Assembly: GCA_036365515.1 (NCBI GenBank)
Contig: CM070874.1
Span: forward strand, 44,143,083 to 44,207,082
Origin: Torymus aiolomorphi
Lineage: Eukaryota > Arthropoda > Insecta > Hymenoptera > Torymidae
Direction of reading: 5' to 3'
DNA: 64,000 nt
The notes beneath the pieces are model-generated. The model saw only the letters and a program-made list of their open reading frames with translations, was not told the origin of the DNA and searched no databases. Of the stretch, positions 11,461-20,524 are shown one piece after another; the first letter of the stretch is position 1, and every line of letters begins with the position of its first letter. Made by a program: the position numbers and the translations under genes.

Positions 11461-12425
11461 ACTGGCGCCACAACGTTTTGGGGGTGGAGAAGGACCTGCG
11501 ACGCGTACGTGATTCGCGGCGAAGCTTGGCGCGAAGAAGCTCAGCAACGTAGCTGAGCGTAAGCTGCAAACAAAGGCTCTTCGTGCCGCAGCTCGTAGGC
11601 GCGTGTGTGCGTGTGTGTGACACAGCCGTGCTGTTGCGAGAGTGCGGTCGAGAGGTTAGGCGTGCGATAGCCAATAACCCTCGACCTAGTGTGCCGACGA
11701 GGAGAGATATTGATCGCGGAATTTTTGGAGCGTTGAGGAATTATTGTTAACAATTAAAGTTTTTTAATAACAATTAATTTTTTTAACGACAAAATTTTTT
11801 TTTTTAGCGATAATTAATTTTTTTAATTAATTTTTTTCTCGTCTCGAAAATTTTTTTTTTTTTTTTCTTCTCGTCCTCTCGTATTTCCGATACGAATTAT
11901 TATTTTTGGACGAAAAATAAAATTTTTTTTTCTTTTATCGTGCAGTTAGAAGAAGATCGAGAGAAAGTCTGCAAGCACTCTCGGAACAATAAGTTGACTG
12001 TGCGCCCGAGTAAAAACTCGAGCGCAAAAATCCCCTCGAACTTAAAAATTGTTTTTATTTTTTTTAGGTGAGAATTGTATTTATTTTTTGTGTTTTTGGT
12101 GATATTGTCCGTTTTGACACATATATATATATTTTTTTCACATATATTTATTTTAAAATTACAAGTGCGAGTAGTGGAGCGTAATTAATTACAAATCGTA
12201 ATTACTTACAGAAATAGCTTTTATTTTTTTTTAGAGCCGCATACGGGAAATCCTCGTGCATTATCGAGGTTAAGAGCAACCGCCGTAGCTCTTAGAAAGT
12301 AACCCGGGGTCGCATTGAAAAAGCTAGCTCACGGGTTGAAAAGGCAAACTCTCTCTGACATCAATCCGGCTACTACTCGCGCTAGTAAAATAAGTTCGTG
12401 GGGAAGCGCACAGCCAATTGACACC
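11461..12425 (+). other. Primer-binding site and 5' leader of the complete Gypsy element
   Basis: AC follows the LTR and then TGGCGCCACAACGTTTTGG starts at 11,463, complementary to a tRNA 3' end. The remaining ~950 bp is non-coding and T/A-rich with long T-runs (11,800-11,940). The gag frame is open upstream to a TTG at 12,315, but no ATG precedes 12,426 in that frame. Confidence 0.8.
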
Positions 12426-14135
12426 ATGGCCCGATCGTCGCAATTTGCGGAATCTGCGATACTCAATTGGGCGTATACACAGCCCGAAGAGGAAATTATC
12501 GAGGCCATGCAAGCCCTTGGTCTGCAGCAGTCAGATCTGCAATCAGTGAATATGCTGACAACGATCAAGTGGCTTATGGGCGATTACAGTGCCACCGATT
12601 TTGTGCCAGAGCCGGAGCTGTCGGAGAAGCAAGCGTTTGCTAAACGCGAGCAGTCCCGAAGGGCGTTCATCGACTTAACGTTGATGAACAAGTCTGGGTC
12701 GACTATTGTGGATCCCAATACTGATCCAGACCAACTGCACCCGTTCATTACGCTCTTTGATGACCCGATAGTGATGCAAAAACTCTCGGAGTCTCGGAGG
12801 ATGAACGCTCCACAACAAGCACATAATGCAGTGGTGGAGCCAGCGGATGAGGCAAACGGCCAGGAGGGTTCCGGGACAGAGATATTGAGCTCTGCAGCAC
12901 CCACCGGGACATCTCCAGCCGAAGCCGAGGGACAGCTCCAACAGCAACAGCTTCAACAGCAACAACTGCAGCAGCAGCAAATGCAGCAGCAGCAAATGCA
13001 GCAGCAGCAAATGCAGCAGCAGCAACTGCAACAGCAGCAAATGCAGCAGCAGCAAATGCAGCAGCAACAAATGCAACAGCAGCAGCAGATGGAGCAGCAG
13101 CGACGGCAGCAACAGCAACAACAGCAGGAGCAGCAGCGGCAGCAACAGCGAAAGCATCAAGAGCAGCAGCGACAGCAGGCGTTGCTAGAAGAGCAGCGCA
13201 GGCAACGACAATTCCGGCGGAGTCAAGAACAAGAGTCGTTGTCGGCACAAAATGGGCAGCACGCGTTCTGGCAGCAAACGCGAAGTCCACCGCAGCCACA
13301 GAGTTTTGAGTGGCCAAGTGCGGGGGAACAGCGTACCGCAGGGATTGCTGTGGGAGATAACGTAGTCTCAGAACAGCTGCTGTCGGTGATCCATAGACTC
13401 GTCAAAGAGGTGGAAGAGCTCAAAGAGAGTGTGCGAATACTCCAAGAAGCTCGACACCCACCCTCAAGCACGCGCTTGGAGGGAGTCCAACTACCGAGTG
13501 CGGGCAGGGGACGAGGATCACCACATGTGAACTTTCAGGACACGTTCACATATGTGAATTTTGACAGCAGCAGCCCCAATACTGAATCGCCAAGGGACGC
13601 TAGGAGGAATAGCGGAAGAAATCCTACACTTCGTGAGGCGGGCGTGTGCGCTACACTGGACCAGTCTACGAGGCAGACGTACGTGCCTCAACAGACGAAC
13701 CGTGATGTTGGCCAAATCGTAAGGAAATGGCACATCAAGTTCTCTGGGTCCTTGAAGGAGCAGAGCGTCGAGTTATTCCTCACGAGAGTAGAGGAATGTC
13801 GAGCTCTAGCAAATCTGACGTACGACGAAGTACTCTCGTCATTGTCAGAGCTTCTGAGTGGAGTAGCGGCCACCTGGTATAGGAGTAACCGTCATACGTG
13901 GCGATCTTGGCAAGACTTCCAAGAGGCCATAATACACATGTATGGCGGTGACAGGGGCCATCAACAGCGAATCCTAGCGGAGATAAACGCGAGGACTCAA
14001 GGCAGAAACGAACTCACGAGAGATTACGTAGTGAATCTGCAAGCCTTGATTCTCAAGTTAGTTCCGGTGCCTAGCATGCCCCAACAATTGGACATGTTGC
14101 ACCGGAACATGCGGCCAGAACTACAAAAATGGTGA
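12426..14135 (+). CDS. gag: Gypsy gag, 5' frame
   Basis: This encodes the structural capsid polyprotein of the element. I chose the ATG at 12,426 because of its good Kozak context (ACACCATGG) and because it aligns with the start of the gag fragment at 3,302. An N-terminal region shared with that fragment (ALGL, KWLMGDY) is followed by a long glutamine/methionine tract (12,933-13,170) encoded by a CAG/CAA-rich 15-bp repeat. A short EEL-type coiled coil comes next (about 13,380-13,450), then a retrotransposon capsid-like region (13,720-14,135; FSGSLKEQSVELFL, and a tryptophan in the SGVAATWYRSN segment). The frame ends at a TGA directly after an A5 run (14,125-14,129), while the neighbouring ORF continues capsid-like sequence in the -1 frame. 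No CCHC knuckle is evident. ORFs antisense to the glutamine tract are shadows. Confidence 0.88.
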   Translation: MARSSQFAESAILNWAYTQPEEEIIEAMQALGLQQSDLQSVNMLTTIKWLMGDYSATDFVPEPELSEKQAFAKREQSRRAFIDLTLMNKSGSTIVDPNTDPDQLHPFITLFDDPIVMQKLSESRRMNAPQQAHNAVVEPADEANGQEGSGTEILSSAAPTGTSPAEAEGQLQQQQLQQQQLQQQQMQQQQMQQQQMQQQQLQQQQMQQQQMQQQQMQQQQQMEQQRRQQQQQQQEQQRQQQRKHQEQQRQQALLEEQRRQRQFRRSQEQESLSAQNGQHAFWQQTRSPPQPQSFEWPSAGEQRTAGIAVGDNVVSEQLLSVIHRLVKEVEELKESVRILQEARHPPSSTRLEGVQLPSAGRGRGSPHVNFQDTFTYVNFDSSSPNTESPRDARRNSGRNPTLREAGVCATLDQSTRQTYVPQQTNRDVGQIVRKWHIKFSGSLKEQSVELFLTRVEECRALANLTYDEVLSSLSELLSGVAATWYRSNRHTWRSWQDFQEAIIHMYGGDRGHQQRILAEINARTQGRNELTRDYVVNLQALILKLVPVPSMPQQLDMLHRNMRPELQKW

Positions 14136-14839
14136 TGCGTAATCAAATTACGGATTACCGAGGGCTCCTGGATTTAGCCCGGGAGGCCGAATTAGCGCTC
14201 GCGGCAGATAAGGTGTATCACTCGCCACCACCGCCAGAGCGCACTTACTTGCCAGAGTTTGCCTACGTACCTACAGAGCCAACCACGGATCAGCGGAAAA
14301 AGCAGAATCCAGGAGTGGCGGCGATGGGGCAACAACAGCAGGAGCCTCGAGAAAGCCTCGAGGCTATGTTCCGTCGGGTGATGGCCGAGTGTTTGTCAAG
14401 CTTGACAAAGAAAGGCACCGACGGAAATAGTGGGCAAACGCCAAACCCACAGTCGTTCAAGAAGCCCAAGAAAAAGAATAATTGGGAGAACAGGCAGCGG
14501 GAAGGCGGGCAAAGTAATAATCAGCCTAGTGGGGGTAGTAGCGCGACCCACCAGGCTAGGCCGCCAAGTCCAAGGAGTAATGGACCTCCACAACAGCCAG
14601 AGTACCGAAGGGGTTACCGCAACGGGCAAAGGGAAGCGACCGCAACCCCAATGCTGCCGGAAACCAGCAGGGAAACGGCCAAGGGGGCAGGTAAACACGG
14701 CCACACGCCCGCCCCCAGCTCACATCAGCGACCGAGGGTAACTCGGTCCAATTGCCTGAAGGAGAGAGCGAAGAAGTGCCCGCGACTCAGCAGAACGAAG
14801 ATAACCAGGAAACATGCTCGCGATGGTGGCTTCAAGTAG
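14129..14839 (+). CDS. Gypsy gag, 3' continuation in the -1 frame
   Basis: This 236-codon frame overlaps the end of the first gag frame and begins with ITDYRGLLDLAREAELA, the usual end of a Gypsy capsid domain. It therefore looks like the same protein continued in another frame. The rest is rich in Q, P, K and R with RNA-binding character (KKPKKKNNWENRQ). It overlaps the start of the protease-RT frame at 14,752-14,839, again in the -1 direction, which would suit a gag-pol frameshift. The upstream break is in mid-capsid, where programmed shifts are not usual, so a one-base loss in the A run or a sequence error is more likely there. Confidence 0.7.
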   Translation: MVMRNQITDYRGLLDLAREAELALAADKVYHSPPPPERTYLPEFAYVPTEPTTDQRKKQNPGVAAMGQQQQEPRESLEAMFRRVMAECLSSLTKKGTDGNSGQTPNPQSFKKPKKKNNWENRQREGGQSNNQPSGGSSATHQARPPSPRSNGPPQQPEYRRGYRNGQREATATPMLPETSRETAKGAGKHGHTPAPSSHQRPRVTRSNCLKERAKKCPRLSRTKITRKHARDGGFK

Positions 14840-16764
14840 GTGTAGCCGGCTACAGGCTACGGGCACTCTTCGATACTGGAGCTTCCTGGACTGGGATGAA
14901 TTCCATCGGCTTACAGCTCGCTACAGCCTGCGGAAAAGAATTAATCCCGGCCAGCGGTCTAACGGCACGGGTAGCTAATTGGCAGAGCATAGCAGTGGTT
15001 GGCTATGTGTATCTACCCATGGTCGTGGCAGGCGTGTGCAAGGATGTGCGCGTCGCAATCATGCCAGACCTAGACACGGAGTGCTACTTGGGGGTGAACT
15101 TCATTAAGAAGTTTAGCGCCGTCTTAGACCCCACTGACAATACGCTGCATCTCAAAGATGATGATGCAAGCGTAAAGTTAGAAGTAGCCTCCATAACCGC
15201 CAATAATACCGTGTCCGTATCAGCTATAGGGTTGGCGGACCCAACAGAAGAGCAGCGCAAAGAAGCGGAAGCTTTAGTAGCTGAGCTGATGGGAAACGGC
15301 CTGGCACCATTAGGGTGTACTTCGTGGGTTGAGCATGCAGTAGACGTCGGCTCCACAAGACCCATAAAACAGAAGTACTACCCAGTATCTCGAAAACTCG
15401 AGGAAGAGATGCACAAGCAGGTGGAGGAAATGCTACTCGCGGGTATAATAGAACCTTCGACAAGCGGCTGGTCAAGCCCTGTGGTAATGGTACGCAAGTC
15501 CAACGGGAAGTTCCGTTTCTGTGTGGACTTCAGAAAAGTGAACGCAGCGTCAAGGCCAGACGCATACCCGTTACCATACATGGAGAGTATCTTAAGCAAA
15601 CTGCAGAAAGCGCGATACATATCCACGTTGGATTTAAGTAGTGCGTACCACCAAATACCACTAAATCCGGAGTCCAAAGAGACTACGGCCTTCACCGTGC
15701 CAGGCAAAGGGTTATTTCAATTTACAAGAATGCCCTACGGTCTTTCGTATGCCGGAGCGTCCTTCCAGAGGCTGATTGACAAAGTCATCGGCCCCGAACT
15801 CGAACCTTTTGCTTACTCGTATCTCGATGACATAATAATAGTTACAGAAACATTCGAGGAGCATAAAGAGGTTCTAAAAAGAGTTCTAGATAGGATAAAG
15901 GACGCGGGCCTCACAATAAATCGCGAGAAGAGTGTCTTCTGTCGCGATGAGGTCCAATATCTCGGGGTCATAGTAAATAGGGATGGTTTTAAACCAGACC
16001 CCGAGAAAATAAAGCCCATTATGGAATATCCGGTGCCGAAAAACCTCCGTCAGCTGAGACGCTTCCTAGGAATGGCCTCGTGGTATAGAAAGTTTTTATC
16101 AAACTTCGCCACAATTGCTGAACCACTGACCGAACTAACGAAAAAGGATCGGAAATACGAGTGGTCAACGGCACAAGAAGAGGCCTTCCAAAAGCTAAAA
16201 GCGCTAGTTGCTTCTGCACCGATTCTCCACAGACCGGTATCTAACGCACAGTTCGTGGTGCAAACTGATGCGAGCGATACAGGACTTGGAGCGGTGCTAT
16301 ACCAGATAATAGACGGCAACGAAAGAGTCCTAGAGTTCGCTAGTCGAACTCTGAGCGCGGCCGAGAAGAATTATAGCGTGACGGAACGAGAGTGTCTAGC
16401 AATTCTCTGGGCAATCAAAAAGTTCCGTCCGTATATAGAGGCCTATGACTTCAAGGTCATCACGGATCATAGCAGCTTGAAGTGGCTCCGTGATCTCCGA
16501 AACCCATCAGGCAGGTTAGCAAGATGGGCTTTGGAACTACAAAACCACAGTTTCACAGTCGAACACCGAAAGGGCTCTTTGAACAATGTCCCAGATGCCC
16601 TTTCGCGGATGTTCGAGGAAGAGGAGCCAGCGGTCGCCGCGTTAGAGCTCGAACGCGATACAAACGACCAATGGTACCTCGAAATTGTGAAAGAGGTTCA
16701 ACAGCGGCCGCGAGACTTCCCCACGTTCAAGCTGGCGGGGGAGACTGTACAAGTACGAACCTGA
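14752..16764 (+). CDS. pol: Gypsy pol: protease, reverse transcriptase, RNase H
   Basis: This makes the cDNA copy of the element. Protease active-site motif LFDTGAS lies at about 14,866-14,886. RT begins near 15,400 (SGWSSPVVMVRK, FCVDFRKVNAASR), with LDLSSAYHQIPL at about 15,630 and the catalytic YLDD at about 15,818-15,832. The RNase H motif QTDASDTGLGAVL starts at about 16,260 and TDHSSLKWL at about 16,460. The listed start is a TTG; the protein is presumably made by frameshift from gag rather than from its own start. The frame ends at 16,764 just after a G5 run (16,737-16,741). Integrase-like sequence resumes in another frame at that run, so the polyprotein is interrupted there by one base. 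Confidence 0.93.
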   Translation: MPEGESEEVPATQQNEDNQETCSRWWLQVGVAGYRLRALFDTGASWTGMNSIGLQLATACGKELIPASGLTARVANWQSIAVVGYVYLPMVVAGVCKDVRVAIMPDLDTECYLGVNFIKKFSAVLDPTDNTLHLKDDDASVKLEVASITANNTVSVSAIGLADPTEEQRKEAEALVAELMGNGLAPLGCTSWVEHAVDVGSTRPIKQKYYPVSRKLEEEMHKQVEEMLLAGIIEPSTSGWSSPVVMVRKSNGKFRFCVDFRKVNAASRPDAYPLPYMESILSKLQKARYISTLDLSSAYHQIPLNPESKETTAFTVPGKGLFQFTRMPYGLSYAGASFQRLIDKVIGPELEPFAYSYLDDIIIVTETFEEHKEVLKRVLDRIKDAGLTINREKSVFCRDEVQYLGVIVNRDGFKPDPEKIKPIMEYPVPKNLRQLRRFLGMASWYRKFLSNFATIAEPLTELTKKDRKYEWSTAQEEAFQKLKALVASAPILHRPVSNAQFVVQTDASDTGLGAVLYQIIDGNERVLEFASRTLSAAEKNYSVTERECLAILWAIKKFRPYIEAYDFKVITDHSSLKWLRDLRNPSGRLARWALELQNHSFTVEHRKGSLNNVPDALSRMFEEEEPAVAALELERDTNDQWYLEIVKEVQQRPRDFPTFKLAGETVQVRT

Positions 16765-18202
16765 TGAAGTCATAGACGAGTCTCTCGGCGACGATGATGC
16801 ATGGAAGTTAGCAGTCCCTCACGAAAAGCGACGCGAAGTACTGAGAGAATGCCATGACTTTCCAACTGCTGGGCACTTGGGCCGCGAGAAAACGCTAGAA
16901 AGAGTAAAGCGGAAGTATTATTGGCCACACATGTCTCGTGATGTAGCCAGATACGTGAGCCAGTGCCAAATTTGCCAGCAGTGCAAAGTCGAACAGCGCG
17001 CTCCAACAGGATTCATGGGACGCCGAATTACAGAGCGTCCATGGCAAATCGTGGCCAGCGACATTATGGGGCCCCTCCCAAAAACCACGCACGGCCACGA
17101 ATACATTCTCATATTCCAGGACTTGTTCACACGCTGGATTGAAGTAATTCCGATAAAAAGGGCAGATGGTAAATCGGTAATTAAGGGACTCAACGAGCGA
17201 GTATGTCTGCGATTCGGAGTCCCGGAGGTGTTTCTCTCAGACAATGGGACTGAATTTAAAAATGCACCATTAGAGGCATTCTTAAAGGAGAGAAATGTGC
17301 ATCACACGTTTACACTTCCGTATCACCCTCAAGCCAATCCTGTCGAGCGTGTGAATCGAACGGTGAAGACAATGATTATGTCTTACGCAGAGGAAAATCA
17401 CCGGTCCTGGGATGAGAAACTGAATGAGCTGGCGTTCGCGTACAATACTGCCGAATACAGCTCCACAAAGATAAGTCCTGCCATGCTCATTTACGGCCGA
17501 CAACCCGACCCACCGAAGACACTAAGGCGGGAGGAAGACAGGTTAGCCGAAGAGCAAGGGCAGCAAGAGGCGATAAACAATTGGGTGGTATGTATGGACA
17601 AGCTCCGCGAATTGCACGTTCGGGCGGCGGCCGACGCGCAAGCGGAGCAGGCGAGACAAGCCAAATATTATGACGCTCATCGTCGACCTCCACAATTCTG
17701 TCTAGGCGATCGTGTATGGAGAGAGAATAAGGTACTATCCTCAGCAGCTGAGGGGATTTCTGCCAAATTAGCCCCGAAGTACGCGGGGCCCTACACGATT
17801 GTGAATATTCTAGGCGAAAACACCTATGAGATCCAAGGTGAGGATGGTCGAACGATACGTCCCGTCCATGCGCAGCAACTCAAGAGATACGTCTCAGCAG
17901 AAGTAGCCCAGGCGCTACCAGCGAGGGACTCTTCAGCCGAACGTAACACGTCAGAGGGCCACAGAGTTAGCCAGGGGAATGTACAGCCTCGGGCGACGGC
18001 TAAGAGGCGCGGTCCACCTCGTAAGACCGCGCTATTAGTTAGGTCAGGAAAGCGTGCGAGCGATGGCCGGCCTATGCGTGTGGCCGGTCCAACAGAACCC
18101 AAGCGAGGCCCAGGGAGGCCAAAGGGTTCGAAGAAGAAGCCCGTACCTGCTGATGCCGGACTAATTAGTCCTCGTAGAACCCGAGCGTATAAAAAGCAAT
18201 AA
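16742..18202 (+). CDS. Gypsy integrase
   Basis: This inserts the cDNA into the genome. The frame is open from about 16,742, in a different frame from RT. An H2C2 zinc-binding region spans about 16,850-16,990 (ECHDFPTAGHLG, then CQICQQC). The catalytic core shows the three acidic residues in ASDIMGPL (about 17,057), LSDNGTEF (about 17,240) and NPVERVNR (about 17,340). A GPY-like segment (KYAGPYTI) follows at about 17,780. The C-terminus is basic with an AT-hook-like RGPGRPKGSKKKP at about 18,100, which might guide target choice. It ends at 18,202, about 100 bp before the next ORF. Confidence 0.9.
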   Translation, partial: RLYKYEPDEVIDESLGDDDAWKLAVPHEKRREVLRECHDFPTAGHLGREKTLERVKRKYYWPHMSRDVARYVSQCQICQQCKVEQRAPTGFMGRRITERPWQIVASDIMGPLPKTTHGHEYILIFQDLFTRWIEVIPIKRADGKSVIKGLNERVCLRFGVPEVFLSDNGTEFKNAPLEAFLKERNVHHTFTLPYHPQANPVERVNRTVKTMIMSYAEENHRSWDEKLNELAFAYNTAEYSSTKISPAMLIYGRQPDPPKTLRREEDRLAEEQGQQEAINNWVVCMDKLRELHVRAAADAQAEQARQAKYYDAHRRPPQFCLGDRVWRENKVLSSAAEGISAKLAPKYAGPYTIVNILGENTYEIQGEDGRTIRPVHAQQLKRYVSAEVAQALPARDSSAERNTSEGHRVSQGNVQPRATAKRRGPPRKTALLVRSGKRASDGRPMRVAGPTEPKRGPGRPKGSKKKPVPADAGLISPRRTRAYKKQ

Positions 18203-18304
18203 TTGTGCCGTCCAACTTGTGTCGTACGTACTAACCTGTGTTCGTCTTAATTCTCCAGTCCTCAATCTCACTCCTCCCCGGGATCGATTTACCTGTTTCA
18301 GGAC

Positions 18305-19258
18305 ATGCAAGGCCTGACTCCCGAAATAGCGGAGACGGCGAAGAAGGTGATCGCTGGATTAATCCAGTGCAATCCTGACCCCGCCGTCATCGATTTTTTG
18401 GAGCAGGTCGTGGAGGGCATCGACGCTGTGACACTGGCACCCCAGCCAGTGGAAGAGCCCTCCACCGTCATGATCGAGGAGATAGAGGCGCCGAAGCCAA
18501 GAAAGGGACCTTCAGAGCCGGCCTGGGCAGAGGCCGGTCCCAGTCCGCTTCGGCGACCTCGTCCCCCGAAGGAGCAGCAGGAAAGCCGGGAAGAACGGCT
18601 TTCACAAGAGGCGTCGGTCCGAGCCTCAGAGATGGCGCCGGAAGGAAACGCCGGCGCGGCTCGGGCCGACGAAGAAAGGAAAGAGAGTTCTCCGACCCAG
18701 GCCCCAAGTGGGCACCGAGTGATGAAGTCGGTGCGGCCTGGGTCCCAGTGGAGAAGGCCCTCGAGGAAGCGCGGGGCCTCAGCAAGTCCTCGCGCGCTGC
18801 GGAGGACGCTGCCCTGGCCGCACTGGAGGTCTTTCTCCAGTGCCAGGGTAAGGCCGGCGAGCGAAGCCGGCAAATGGATCGGAATGGCCCAAGGCCGGCG
18901 CGAAGAGCTCGCGGCCGCCGCAGAGGCCAGGGCCGCCAGGCTGCGCCGCACCGCCTTCCAAAAGGCGGAGGAGGCTCGCCTGGCTCGTGCGCAGGAGCGC
19001 ATGGAAGAGGCCAGGCGAGCCAGGGAAAAGGCGGAGGAGACGGCGCGCCGGGTCAAGGAAGAGGCCCAGCGCCGTCTCCAAAAAGAAGAAGAGCGCCTTA
19101 GGAGGGCGCTCGAAGAAGAGCGAGCGGCCCGGGATGCGCTCGGCAGTAACGCGATCCCCCGGTGCTTCATGTGTGGCGAGCTTGGGGTGAAAAAGTCAAA
19201 ACATTGCCCCAACCAAGCTCGTCACAAGGGGCGCCGATCGTATTCCCGGGCCAGTTGA
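18305..19258 (+). CDS. Extra 3' ORF of the Gypsy element: coiled coil plus Cys/His tail, function unknown
   Basis: This 317-codon ORF lies where envelope genes sit in env-bearing Gypsy elements, but it shows no signal peptide, transmembrane segment or envelope features. The middle is rich in P, R, E and S. About residues 200-285 form a strongly charged Arg/Glu/Ala helix of coiled-coil type. The C-terminus has CFMCGELG followed by HCPNQARH, a possible short zinc-binding motif. The ATG follows a pyrimidine-rich tract and an acceptor-like CCTGTTTCAG/G at 18,300-18,301, and a donor is present in the 5' LTR, so a spliced subgenomic RNA is plausible. Base composition is more GC-rich than gag or pol, which hints at separate origin. 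I do not recognise the family. Confidence 0.75.
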   Translation: MQGLTPEIAETAKKVIAGLIQCNPDPAVIDFLEQVVEGIDAVTLAPQPVEEPSTVMIEEIEAPKPRKGPSEPAWAEAGPSPLRRPRPPKEQQESREERLSQEASVRASEMAPEGNAGAARADEERKESSPTQAPSGHRVMKSVRPGSQWRRPSRKRGASASPRALRRTLPWPHWRSFSSARVRPASEAGKWIGMAQGRREELAAAAEARAARLRRTAFQKAEEARLARAQERMEEARRAREKAEETARRVKEEAQRRLQKEEERLRRALEEERAARDALGSNAIPRCFMCGELGVKKSKHCPNQARHKGRRSYSRAS

Positions 19259-19454
19259 AGAGGGGTGAAGCCCTGAAGTTTTTTTTATATATTTTTTTTT
19301 AATAAAAATTAAAAAGAAAAACCGGTGACTCCGATTCTGCAATGTCCCTTTCCGAACCTCCTTCTCCTAATCATTACTACCATATTAGTAGGTACGACGA
19401 CGGCCATGATTAGCAGAGCTGCTCTCGATCCCCTAAGCAGCGTCTGGCGGGGGG
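19259..19454 (+). other. 3' untranslated region and polypurine tract of the Gypsy element
   Basis: A T-rich segment with AATAAA (about 19,300) is followed by ordinary sequence. The short purine run GGCGGGGGG abuts the 3' LTR at 19,454 and is the likely primer for plus-strand synthesis. Confidence 0.65.
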
Positions 19455-20524
19455 TGTAACGCGTGTCTAGCCGCGATTCTAATCTACCGCGCGAAGGTAG
19501 TGAGCGCGCGCGCGCAACTCCTGCGCAGCCGAATCGAGGCGCGCCGCGCGTAGCGAATCGGTCTCGCGACGCGTAAAATGCCCGTCATCCGTCGCGAAGC
19601 TGCTAACTGGTTCCCGCGAGAAAAGGGAGCCATATTCGTGCCTGCCATCGCTCGTAAAACATCTCCTCCGTGTCTCTCCTGAGTTGACTTGTCCGCGCCG
19701 TCCTATCGTACTTTGTGAGATCCCGCGAGTGTAGTGGAGGCGCCGTATATAGTGAACGTGCGAAAGAGAGACAGAGAGAGAGCGATCCCGAGCCGCGTGA
19801 GCCGCACGAGACTGTGAGCGACGAGCCGGCAGCCAACCCGTCTGCCGACACGATACAGCGAGCAAGAGAGAGAGAAAGAGAGCGCAACTGCTGTGCGAGC
19901 GACAGGGAGCGAGAGAGAGTCGAGTGCACCGGCTGCTCCTTCCTAACGTAAGTTTTCTACTCTCCTCTCGCGGGTTCATTGTAAAGGCTCGCACGGAAAT
20001 CGCCCCGTGCAAGCCTTCTGTGCCGTGTACGTGGGGGTGTGTGTCAGCCCGCCGTACTTTAACACCGCGCGCGAAATTAGCAGCTTCGCCGCGCGCCGTG
20101 TAGTTCGCGCGTTTGAATATTAACGGTCGCGCGCGAACTAACTCTTTGTTCTAATCAGCATTTGCGTCGTGATTGTAAAGATTAGTGCTTGTGAATATAT
20201 TGTGATATCTAGTTACTCGTCGCGTTGTTCATTACAACCTGTCCTTCTCCCGGATACCGCCGCCTCCGCGGGAAAACGACTCCGGCGGTCGTTTTCATAT
20301 CTGAGCATAGCGGCCGCGCGCTTTACTCTTCGAGCGCGCGCTTTTCACTCAGCGATCCAATTAGTTGGAAAGCGAAGTTCGTGTGCGATCTTCGCGTTGT
20401 TTTCGGGATTCCAGAAGCAGATCCCCGGGCAAGTCATTTTAGTCTGACACCCGCGGCACCGTGTTCTAGGGCATCGCTGGCCTGTGGCTTGTTGGGATTT
20501 TCCCCCACTAGCCATCCCGTTACA
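19455..20524 (+). repeat. 3' LTR of the complete Gypsy element
   Basis: Near-identical to the 5' LTR. By eye the differences are CTAGCCGCG versus CTAGCGGCG, CCCGTCTGCC versus CCCGCCTGCC, one GA unit fewer at about 19,870, and CTCCGGCGG versus CTCCGCCGG. It ends CCCGTTACA followed by the duplicated GAAT. Confidence 0.93.

Larger units (their letters stand above)
10389..20524 (+). mobile_element. Complete, young Gypsy-type LTR retrotransposon with an extra 3' ORF
   Basis: Two near-identical LTRs (1,072 and 1,070 bp; three substitutions and one 2-bp GA indel seen by eye) bracket gag, protease-RT-RNase H, integrase and a further ORF. A 4-bp target duplication GAAT lies at 10,385-10,388 and 20,525-20,528. 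The mirror arm of the foldback at about 21,375-21,395 carries the unoccupied site with a single GAAT, which confirms the ends. The order protease-RT-RNase H-integrase is Gypsy/Metaviridae-like. High LTR identity implies recent insertion. Frame breaks at 14,125-14,129 and 16,737-16,741 lie in homopolymers and may be mutation or sequence error. Confidence 0.93.

Noticed and set aside
10413..11753. ORFs up to 150 codons on both strands, repeated at 19,479-20,617
   Set aside because: They lie inside the two LTRs and the leader; presence in both LTRs reflects LTR duplication.
12675..13317. Minus-strand poly-Leu and poly-Ala ORFs
   Set aside because: Antisense shadows of the CAG-rich tract in gag.
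18298..19212. 304-codon minus-strand ORF
   Set aside because: Shadow of the third Gypsy ORF; Ser/Arg/Ala-rich with no domain, and the sense ORF has an acceptor, ATG and Cys/His tail.
18305..19258. Envelope gene in the Gypsy element
   Set aside because: No signal peptide, transmembrane segment or fusion-protein-like features; the protein is a charged coiled coil.
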